Positions 25,197 to 31,872 of a stretch of 33,982 bases of DNA are shown here, piece after piece. This DNA is from Minisyncoccota bacterium (lineage in GTDB: Bacteria > Patescibacteriota > Minisyncoccia > SW-4-49-11). The notes under the pieces are model-generated. The model worked only from the letters and a program-made list of their open reading frames with translations, did no database searches and was not told the DNA's origin. The stretch is from positions 1 through 33,982 of the forward strand of contig JALQTA010000003.1 in NCBI GenBank assembly GCA_023264145.1. Reading direction: 5' to 3'. Both the position numbers and the translations under genes were made by a program. Numbering within the stretch: position 1 is the stretch's first letter; each line of letters opens with the position of its first letter.

Positions 25197-26414
25197 TTAC
25201 TTTATGCTATCAAGCGGAGTGATCACCCCATTTATTTCCACTGCATTTTGAGCTAAGCTTTTTGTACTGATAATAATTCTTTGCGGAATTCCTATTAAAT
25301 CAGCTTCTGCAAATTTGACTCCAGGTCTTTCATTTCGATTATCGAAGAGAACTGAAATATTCTGTGATTTGAATTTTTGATAGAGTTTTTCTGCCTGTTG
25401 AGATACATCGCTATTATCGGTATTAAGGGCAATTAAATGTATATTAAATGGACTTACGGCTTTAGGCCATATCATATGAGAGTTATCATGAGCAAATATT
25501 TCCACTAAGGTTCCCATTAATCGTGATATTCCAATTCCATAACATCCCATAATAACTAGAGGATTTTCACCTTGTTCATTGGTAAAGCGTAAGTCAAAGG
25601 CTTCGGAGTATTTAGTTTGTAATTTAAAGATATTACCGACTTCAATGGATTTCTTTTCTATTAAGTGAGGATTTCCACATTCTGGACATATTGACTGTTC
25701 CTCAATAATTTCTTGATTTACTGCAATATTACATGATTCACAGACAAAAATAGTATCCTCACCTATATCTGAAAGAGTTTGAAATTCATGAGAGTATTTG
25801 CTAAAACTTCCTCCAGATGCATAGGTTTTGAGAGTAATATCTCCAATACCAAGTCTTTGATAAATACGAGTATATGCCTGGATTACTGTATCATAATAGG
25901 TGTCTAAATCTTCAGAGTTACTGTGAAATGAATATAAATCTTTCATAATAAATTCTCTTCCTCGTAGAATTCCTGACTTTGCTCTTTTTTCATCACGAAA
26001 TTTAGTTTGTATCTGATATACTGCAAGAGGTAAATCTTGATAAGACTGAATAAATGTTTGAGCAAGGGGAGTAATTATTTCTTCATGGGTTGATCCAAGA
26101 GCTAATTCGGTTTTTGTATAATGAGAAGTAAATCGATAGAGTACATCTAAGGTCTCCCATCTATCAGTTTTTTCCCACATAGATTTAGGATGTAGAGCAG
26201 GGAGAAGTAATTCTTGGGCTGAAATTGTTGATAATTCTTCCCTTACAATAGTTTCAATATTCTTTAGAACTTTATACCCTAGAGGTAAATAGGCGTACAC
26301 TCCCGCCATAACTTGCTCAATAAAGCCAGCTTTAATCAGTATTTGAGCATTTAATGATTCTTCAGATTGACTGATATGCTTCCTTGTTTTAGAAATAAGA
26401 TCTGCTTGATACAT
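25197..26414 (-). CDS. proS: Prolyl-tRNA synthetase without editing insertion
   Basis: Class II synthetase charging tRNA-Pro, 405 aa instead of about 570 for common bacterial ProRS. Motif 2 region is KFRDEKRAKSGILRGREFIMKDLYSF in shortened form (FRDE...GREFIMKD), and motif 3 is CYGIGISRLMGTLVE. Between them, where the ~180-aa INS editing domain usually sits, there are only about 40 residues with two CxxC pairs (C225/C228 and C243/C246), likely a small zinc ribbon. The C-terminal anticodon-binding domain is present (DNRNERPGVKFAEADLIGIP). Loss of cis-editing against Ala-tRNA-Pro is inferred. It lies 3 nt after the Nudix gene. Confidence 0.96.
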   Translation of the reverse strand: MYQADLISKTRKHISQSEESLNAQILIKAGFIEQVMAGVYAYLPLGYKVLKNIETIVREELSTISAQELLLPALHPKSMWEKTDRWETLDVLYRFTSHYTKTELALGSTHEEIITPLAQTFIQSYQDLPLAVYQIQTKFRDEKRAKSGILRGREFIMKDLYSFHSNSEDLDTYYDTVIQAYTRIYQRLGIGDITLKTYASGGSFSKYSHEFQTLSDIGEDTIFVCESCNIAVNQEIIEEQSICPECGNPHLIEKKSIEVGNIFKLQTKYSEAFDLRFTNEQGENPLVIMGCYGIGISRLMGTLVEIFAHDNSHMIWPKAVSPFNIHLIALNTDNSDVSQQAEKLYQKFKSQNISVLFDNRNERPGVKFAEADLIGIPQRIIISTKSLAQNAVEINGVITPLDSIK

Positions 26415-26417
26415 GAA

Positions 26418-26882
26418 TTAAGCATTAGCTAATAATGTTGCAATTTGCTCCTTAGAAAAGTGTTTGAGTACAATATTCCACACAGGTTTACGATATTCAT
26501 GAAGAAATATTTCAATTTTATCTTGAGGGACCCATAAAAACCCTCCTAATTCTCTTCTATCCACTTGTATGGATTGAGTATTTCCAGTAAATTTTAACAA
26601 CATAATTGTTTGTTCTTGACCTAAATTTTCATCTCTAATAAGCTTTTTTGCCCAACGATAGACATGCTTTTCTGGACACTCTGCTAAAAAAGTAAATTCC
26701 ATTGTATGAAGTTCTTCTCCTAATTCTCTTAATACTGCTTCTTGATTGCTTTCCCCTTCATTTACTCCTCCTTGAGGAAATTGCCAGTGAAGAGGATCAT
26801 TTGATCGGGATACAATAAGAATATTTGCATCAGCATCAAAGATAATAGCAAGTACATTTTTGCGTAGTTTACCTTGTGTCAT
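26418..26882 (-). CDS. Nudix hydrolase, RppH/Ap4A-hydrolase-like
   Basis: A 154-aa Nudix pyrophosphohydrolase. The Nudix box begins GGVNEGE and continues to RELGEELHT; the box glycine of REUXEEXGU is replaced by His, while the metal-binding glutamates remain. HWQFPQGGVNEGE strongly resembles RppH and diadenosine polyphosphate hydrolases. Candidate activities are 5'-pyrophosphate removal from mRNA or Ap4A hydrolysis. It shares a short operon with proS, which fits a role near tRNA charging, where synthetases produce Ap4A, but the choice is not settled by sequence alone. Confidence 0.9.
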   Translation of the reverse strand: MTQGKLRKNVLAIIFDADANILIVSRSNDPLHWQFPQGGVNEGESNQEAVLRELGEELHTMEFTFLAECPEKHVYRWAKKLIRDENLGQEQTIMLLKFTGNTQSIQVDRRELGGFLWVPQDKIEIFLHEYRKPVWNIVLKHFSKEQIATLLANA

Positions 26883-26899
26883 AGAATACCATAATTACC

Positions 26900-26928
26900 T
26901 TTATATAAGAATTGAGTATAGTATACAA
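26900..26928 (-). promoter_or_regulatory. Promoter of the Nudix-proS operon
   Basis: On the minus strand TTGTAT (26923-26928) and TATAAA (26900-26905) are spaced by 17 nt. The predicted start near 26893 gives a leader of about 11 nt before the ATG at 26882. Confidence 0.6.
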
Positions 26929-26965
26929 TATTTTTCTCGGTTTGTATATTGTGAATTATTATCTC

Positions 26966-26994
26966 TTGTCATATTATAGGAGGTATGATACTAT
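26966..26994 (+). promoter_or_regulatory. Promoter of the small membrane protein gene
   Basis: TTGTCA (26966-26971) lies 17 nt before TACTAT (26989-26994). Transcription would start near 27001. An AGGAGG string inside the spacer is upstream of the predicted start, so it is not an RBS. Confidence 0.55.
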
Positions 26995-27013
26995 AAAATC
27001 ATACTAGATAATA

Positions 27014-27256
27014 ATGATAAATATGAGTACTCCGACAAAAGAATCCGCATATAAAGATTTCAGCGCAAAAACTGAAATTGTTGTAAATAAAGTTTTTAAA
27101 GCAGTCACTATATTAGTTGTAATTGCTTTAGTACTATATCAAATTCTGTTCGCTGTTTCTTATTGGGCATTAACTTCATACCAAGAATATAAGCAAGAAC
27201 AAGCAACTCAGAAACAACAAGAATCTTTGAAACAATTACAACAAGAACAAGAATAA
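27014..27256 (+). CDS. Small single-pass membrane protein, 80 aa
   Basis: I do not recognise a family. It has a short polar N-terminus, one membrane helix at about residues 32-54 (AVTILVVIALVLYQILFAVS), then a charged tail ending in a Gln/Glu-rich helix (QKQQESLKQLQQEQE) that could form a coiled coil. The start could also be the ATG at 27023 (MSTPTKESAY), three codons downstream. It sits alone between its own promoter and a strong hairpin terminator, so it is expressed as a monocistronic unit. An envelope scaffold or accessory subunit role is possible but unsupported. Confidence 0.7.
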   Translation: MINMSTPTKESAYKDFSAKTEIVVNKVFKAVTILVVIALVLYQILFAVSYWALTSYQEYKQEQATQKQQESLKQLQQEQE

Positions 27257-27282
27257 AGTGTATTCTTTGTGTTGTTAATAAT

Positions 27283-27306
27283 AAAAGCCGGGATTTCCCG
27301 GTTTTT
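27283..27306 (+). terminator. Intrinsic terminator after the small membrane protein
   Basis: CCGGG (27288-27292) pairs with CCCGG (27297-27301) across a four-base loop. The stem extends through G-T and four A-T pairs to the T-run at 27302-27306. It separates the small gene from the isoprenoid operon. Confidence 0.88.
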
Positions 27307-27353
27307 ATTGTCAAGAATACAAATCTCGTATACACTAGATATAATGTGATTAG

Positions 27354-27359
27354 TATAAT
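27354..27359 (+). promoter_or_regulatory. -10 element of the isoprenoid operon, near-leaderless
   Basis: TATAAT at 27354-27359 would start transcription near 27366, about 3 nt before the ATG at 27369. A second TATAAT at 27340-27345 would give a leader of about 17 nt. Neither has a good -35 hexamer at standard spacing. Confidence 0.5.
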
Positions 27360-27368
27360 AGTCTTGAT

Positions 27369-28430
27369 ATGAATATCGTTGCCTTTAAGGAGAAATTTCA
27401 TCCTATCCTTGAAAATGCCTTACATAAAAAATTTACCGAATACTCCTTATATACACAAGATGAAGAAATATTGACATTAATTCATTATGTAAAAGCAATT
27501 ATAGGCGGGGGGAAATGTATTCGTCCTTATATGGCATATACATTATATGAAACCTTAGGGGGGCAAAATACCGATGAGGTCTTAGATCTTTTAGTATCAT
27601 TGGAGGTTTTTCATGCATTCGCTTTGGTTCATGATGATGTTATTGATGAAGGAAAAGTACGTCATCGGGTAGACACGGTACATACATTTGTATCAAATGG
27701 AATTCAAGATAATCATCGTAGTATTAAGAATAAAGTTCATTATGGTAATTCTCAAGCTATTTTGATAGGAGATTTACTCTTTTCTTGGTCTATTGGTAGA
27801 TTCCATGAATTTAATCATATGCCATATTATTATGATGCATGGAAAGTTTTTTATCAGATGATTGATGAAGTAGCAGTGGGACAAATGATAGATGTTAATG
27901 TTATGACACGTGATTCTATCGATTCTCAGCTTATAGAAACAAAAATGAGATTAAAAACTGCTGGTTATACATTTGTTCGTCCCATGCAAATAGGTGTGAC
28001 TCTTGCAGGAAAGCAAAGTGAGTTGAAGACATTTTGTATGGATTTTGGTATTGCTCTTGGGCTTGCTTTTCAGACTCAAGATGACATTTTAGATATTATT
28101 GCGGACCCACAGGTAATTAAGAAGTCAGTATTGTCCGATATTAGAGAACATCAACATACATTTCTAACTCAATATGTTTTAGAACATGCTAATGCGGAAG
28201 CAATTGCAGAATTAGAAACATTTTGGGGAAATGATGAGATCTCAGATCAGGATCAACAACGCATTATTGCATTATTTGAATCTACTGGGGCTCTAGAAAA
28301 TGCTCGAGAAAAAGTCAGAGATTATCTTAATCAGGCAAGACAAATTGCACAGATGGAAAAGGCCATTACTAAAGATACTCGTAAAGAATTAAATGCACTT
28401 ATTGATTATATAGGAAATAGATCCTATTAA
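27369..28430 (+). CDS. Polyprenyl diphosphate synthase (GGPP/FPP synthase-like)
   Basis: A 353-aa all-trans isoprenyl diphosphate synthase. The first aspartate-rich motif is DDVID at residues 89-93, without the two-residue insertion; the second is DDILD at 238-242. The usual GGKRxRP appears as GGKCIRP (residues 47-53), with Cys for the first Arg. Phe84 is five residues before the first motif, the position that limits chain length in archaeal-type geranylgeranyl diphosphate synthases, so a C20 product is plausible. The phytoene/squalene synthase gene 6 nt downstream supports production of a C15 or C20 substrate for it. Confidence 0.92.
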   Translation: MNIVAFKEKFHPILENALHKKFTEYSLYTQDEEILTLIHYVKAIIGGGKCIRPYMAYTLYETLGGQNTDEVLDLLVSLEVFHAFALVHDDVIDEGKVRHRVDTVHTFVSNGIQDNHRSIKNKVHYGNSQAILIGDLLFSWSIGRFHEFNHMPYYYDAWKVFYQMIDEVAVGQMIDVNVMTRDSIDSQLIETKMRLKTAGYTFVRPMQIGVTLAGKQSELKTFCMDFGIALGLAFQTQDDILDIIADPQVIKKSVLSDIREHQHTFLTQYVLEHANAEAIAELETFWGNDEISDQDQQRIIALFESTGALENAREKVRDYLNQARQIAQMEKAITKDTRKELNALIDYIGNRSY

Positions 28431-28436
28431 AGATAT

Positions 28437-29294
28437 ATGGATAAATATACTCGCTCTATAGAGGCTGTTACGAAAAAATTTGGAACTAGTTATTACTTTG
28501 CAACACGATTTTTACCCGAAGACTTGAAGCAAGCAACATATGCATTATATAGTTTTTTTCGTATACCTGATGAAATTGTGGATAATTCAAAAACAGAGTC
28601 TCAAGATGCTATTTTACAAGAATTATCTTTATGGCAAAAGGCTTGGGAAGAAGCTTATGAGGGTAAAAAGACTCGATATCCTGTATTGAATTTAACTGCT
28701 GAGGTGTTTCATTCTTATCATATCCCGTATCAGTATAGTATAGATTTTCTTTCTGCTATGAGACAAGATATTACGGTGAGTCAATATGCTCATTATAGTG
28801 ATTTGCAGCAATATATGTATGGGTCTGCATCAGTGGTCGGTCTTATTATGATGTATGTTATTGGATTTAATGATGAGAAGGCATCTCAATATGCAAGTAT
28901 GTTGGGTGAGGCTATGCAAATGACAAATTTTATCCGAGATATTGGAGAAGATTATCAACAGCGTAATCGTATTTATATGCCTCAGGATGAATTAGCGCAA
29001 TATCATATTAATGAAGAGATATTGAAGTCTAATACTATTACACCGGAATTTGTAAACTTTATACAATATCAAATACATAAAAATAAAGAATTATATAAGC
29101 AAGCCAATAAAGGAATTAAATATTTGAATAGAAGAGGTCGATTTGCAGTTATTATGGCAAGTAAATTGTATGAGGCAATTTTAGGAAAAATTGAACAAAA
29201 TCACTATGATGTATTAACAAAGAGAGCTTCTACGTCAACACGAGAAAAAGTATATATTTTAGGAAAAGCGGCATTACAGCATGGCCTTTCCTAG
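28437..29294 (+). CDS. crtB-like: Phytoene/squalene synthase family protein
   Basis: A 285-aa head-to-head prenyl transferase. The two aspartate-rich motifs are DEIVD at residues 45-49 and DIGED at 168-172 (TNFIRDIGEDYQQ), followed by NRIYMPQDEL. The N-terminal FGTSYYFATRFLP is the typical phytoene synthase substrate region. It lacks the C-terminal membrane helix of eukaryotic squalene synthases. Product could be phytoene, dehydrosqualene or squalene; the preceding prenyl synthase favours phytoene. No desaturase or cyclase is in the window. It is co-transcribed with the gene upstream. Confidence 0.9.
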   Translation: MDKYTRSIEAVTKKFGTSYYFATRFLPEDLKQATYALYSFFRIPDEIVDNSKTESQDAILQELSLWQKAWEEAYEGKKTRYPVLNLTAEVFHSYHIPYQYSIDFLSAMRQDITVSQYAHYSDLQQYMYGSASVVGLIMMYVIGFNDEKASQYASMLGEAMQMTNFIRDIGEDYQQRNRIYMPQDELAQYHINEEILKSNTITPEFVNFIQYQIHKNKELYKQANKGIKYLNRRGRFAVIMASKLYEAILGKIEQNHYDVLTKRASTSTREKVYILGKAALQHGLS

Positions 29295-29299
29295 ATTTA

Positions 29300-29328
29300 T
29301 TGAAAATAGGGGCTTGATATGATATAAT
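29300..29328 (+). promoter_or_regulatory. Promoter of the recA operon
   Basis: TTGAAA (29300-29305) and TATAAT (29323-29328) are separated by 17 nt. The predicted start near 29335 leaves a 19-nt leader to the ATG at 29354. I see no LexA-type inverted repeat overlapping it. Confidence 0.78.
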
Positions 29329-29353
29329 AGATATATATTAAACAATAACCGAT

Positions 29354-30418
29354 ATGGCAAAGACGAAGGCTAAAAATATAAATACAGGTTCCAGTAAAGA
29401 GGAGAAAATCCAATCTGTTCTTGATGATATCAAGAGTAAATTTGGGGATGAGTCAATGATGAAATTAGGAGAAGTAAAGAAAGTAGATATTAAAGCCTAT
29501 TCTACTGGTTCTATCTCTTTAGATCGTGCTTTAGGAATTGGAGGAATGCCTCAAGGAAGAATTGTAGAAATATATGGTCCTGAATCGAGCGGAAAAACTA
29601 CTATTTGTCTTCAAGTAATTGCTAATGCTCAGAAAGAAGGTGGAGTAGCTGCATTTATAGATACCGAACATGCTCTTGATCCAGAGTATGCAAAAAAACT
29701 GAAAGTTAATACTGATGATTTACTTATATCTCAGCCTAATACGGGAGAAGAAGCCTTATCTATTGTTGAAGCATTAGTGCAGTCAGGTAATGTAGATATT
29801 ATTGTATTAGACTCAGTGGCGGCGATTGTGCCAAAGGCAGAAATAGAAGGTGATATGGGAGATTCTCATGTTGCTATTCAAGCTCGATTAATGTCTCAAG
29901 CGCTGAGGAAATTAACTGCTATATCAGCAAAGGCAAATACTACTATCATATTTACCAATCAAACTCGTATGAAAATTGGTATGATGGGATATGGAAGTCC
30001 TGTAGAAACTCCAGGAGGAAAGGCATTAAAATTTTATGCTTCTGTTCGAATTGAAATTAAAAGAATTGCTCAAATTAAAAAAGGAGAAGAAGTTATTGGA
30101 GCTAGAACGAAGGCTAAAATTGTGAAAAATAAAGTTGCTGCTCCATTTAAGGTGGCTGAGTTTGATATTATGTATAATGAAGGAGTGTCCTTGGAGGCGG
30201 ATATGATAAATCTTGCCCTTAAGGTTGGTGTATTAAAGAAAAAAGGAACCTATATTCAAGATTTAGAAGGAAATACTATTGGACAAGGATTGGAAGCTGC
30301 TCGTAAGGCTTTGAGAGATAATACTGAGATGATGGAAAAACTTTATGCCGATGTATTGGCAAAGGAAGATGTTTCGGTTGATACAGAGGATGAGATTAAT
30401 ACTAGCCCTGTTGAATAA
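29354..30418 (+). CDS. recA: Recombinase RecA
   Basis: DNA strand-exchange protein, 354 aa, normal length. Walker A is GPESSGKT with K81. The core has [49 protein letters not shown], and the L2-like region [19 protein letters not shown], somewhat different from the common FGNPETTTGG. The C-terminal tail is acidic ([15 protein letters not shown]), as is usual. It heads an operon with two phosphoglycerate-mutase-like genes and leuS, an uncommon arrangement. Confidence 0.98.
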   Translation: MAKTKAKNINTGSSKEEKIQSVLDDIKSKFGDESMMKLGEVKKVDIKAYSTGSISLDRALGIGGMPQGRIVEIYGPESSGKTTICLQVIANAQKEGGVAAFIDTEHALDPEYAKKLKVNTDDLLISQPNTGEEALSIVEALVQSGNVDIIVLDSVAAIVPKAEIEGDMGDSHVAIQARLMSQALRKLTAISAKANTTIIFTNQTRMKIGMMGYGSPVETPGGKALKFYASVRIEIKRIAQIKKGEEVIGARTKAKIVKNKVAAPFKVAEFDIMYNEGVSLEADMINLALKVGVLKKKGTYIQDLEGNTIGQGLEAARKALRDNTEMMEKLYADVLAKEDVSVDTEDEINTSPVE

Positions 30419-30421
30419 TAT

Positions 30422-31165
30422 ATGGCATATAAGCTTGTATTAATACGTCACGGAGAAAGTGTTTGGAATCAACTCGATAAATTTACAGGGTGGACTGATG
30501 TTGAGTTATCTTCCAAAGGAATACAAGAGGCAAAAGCTTCTGGAATAGCATTGCAACAGCATGGATTTGAATTTGATATCGCATATACTTCGGTATTAAA
30601 TAGAGCAATTAATACCTTGCAATATGCCTTAGAGGCTGCGCATATGACATGGATACCCGTTATCAAAGATTGGCATCTTAATGAGAGGCATTATGGGGGA
30701 TTACAGGGGAGAGATAAGATAGACGCGGTAGAAGAATTTGGGGACTATCAGGTGAAAGTGTGGAGACGTTCATTTGGTATTCGTCCTCCTCTTCTTTCTG
30801 AGTATGATGCGAGATATCCTGCAAATGATGATAGATATAAGGATATTCCTATTGATGAGCTTCCTATTGGGGAGTCATTAAAAGATACCTTAGATAGAGT
30901 ATATCCCTATTGGGAGAATGAATTAAAACCAGCTATTTTGTCTGGAAAGCGTATTATTATTTCAGCGCATGGAAATAGCTTAAGAGCATTAATGAAATTT
31001 TTGGAAAATATATCAGATAAAAAAATTGTAGATGTAGAAATGCCAACAGGACAACCATTAGTATATCATTTAGATGAGAAAAATTTACGAGTATTAAAGA
31101 AATATTATCTAATGAAACAAGATAAGAATGGGTTTTGGCAAAAATTATTCTCTATGGGAAAATAA
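30422..31165 (+). CDS. gpmA: 2,3-bisphosphoglycerate-dependent phosphoglycerate mutase
   Basis: Glycolytic enzyme interconverting 3- and 2-phosphoglycerate, 247 aa. The catalytic set matches Escherichia coli dPGM: RHGES with H10, R61, E88 in LNERHYGGLQG, R115/R116 in WRRSFGIRPP, and the second histidine in SAHGNSLRAL. FTGWTDV is also intact. It lies 3 nt after recA. The adjacent gene is a diverged paralogue. Confidence 0.97.
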   Translation: MAYKLVLIRHGESVWNQLDKFTGWTDVELSSKGIQEAKASGIALQQHGFEFDIAYTSVLNRAINTLQYALEAAHMTWIPVIKDWHLNERHYGGLQGRDKIDAVEEFGDYQVKVWRRSFGIRPPLLSEYDARYPANDDRYKDIPIDELPIGESLKDTLDRVYPYWENELKPAILSGKRIIISAHGNSLRALMKFLENISDKKIVDVEMPTGQPLVYHLDEKNLRVLKKYYLMKQDKNGFWQKLFSMGK

Positions 31166-31173
31166 TATAGTAT

Positions 31174-31854
31174 ATGGCAAAAATTATTATTATTAGGCAT
31201 GGGGACAGTATATGGGAACAAGAGGGTAGATATACCGGCTGGTCTGATGTTCCTATTATGGCTCAAAGAGAATATTTAAAACATTTAGGATCTCTTTTAT
31301 TAGATCAGCATTTTCATATTGATATCGTATTTACTTCTCTATTGGAGAGGTCTATTGTAAGTTCTTGGGAAGTACTTCATAATATGTATCGATCATGGGT
31401 TCCCGAAGTACATGATTGGAGGTTAAATCCTAGACATTATGGGGTAATACAAGGGCTTACCTATCAGGAAGCATTGTTAAAGTATCCCAATATTGAAGAG
31501 ATAAAATCAAGTTGGGATATTCGATTTGAAGCAGTATCCATTGATGATGAAAGACATCCTAGTCATGATAGAAGGTATGCTCAGATTCCCTCTGAACAAT
31601 TAATAGCAGGAGAAAGTTTGCAAGATGTTTGTAATAGGGTTGATGCCATGGTAAGCGATATGTTGATGCCATTATTAGTGGAGGGAAAGGATATACTCAT
31701 TGTAGCCCATCATGATAGTATTAAAGCACTTGTGCGTAATTTTACGAAATTGTCCAATAATGATACACTTAGTGTCAATATTCCATTATCACATGCAATA
31801 GTGTTGGATTATGATAATGCTACGCAAGCGGTTACGCAGAGCATTATTCAGTAA
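31174..31854 (+). CDS. Degenerate phosphoglycerate-mutase paralogue
   Basis: A 226-aa histidine-phosphatase-superfamily protein next to gpmA and clearly its paralogue. It keeps RHG (R8, H9), the second histidine (H179 in VAHHDSIKAL), GW in YTGWSDV and RHYG. It lacks the catalytic Glu of LNERHYG (P86 instead), the RR pair that binds the phosphates of bisphosphoglycerate (D115/I116), the Asn of RHGxxxWN (Glu), and the Asn after the second histidine (Asp). Mutase activity is therefore doubtful. A phosphatase of changed specificity or a regulatory partner of GpmA is inferred. The intact frame of good length argues against a simple pseudogene. Confidence 0.88.
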   Translation: MAKIIIIRHGDSIWEQEGRYTGWSDVPIMAQREYLKHLGSLLLDQHFHIDIVFTSLLERSIVSSWEVLHNMYRSWVPEVHDWRLNPRHYGVIQGLTYQEALLKYPNIEEIKSSWDIRFEAVSIDDERHPSHDRRYAQIPSEQLIAGESLQDVCNRVDAMVSDMLMPLLVEGKDILIVAHHDSIKALVRNFTKLSNNDTLSVNIPLSHAIVLDYDNATQAVTQSIIQ

Positions 31855-31872
31855 TAGGGATCAATTAAGCAT

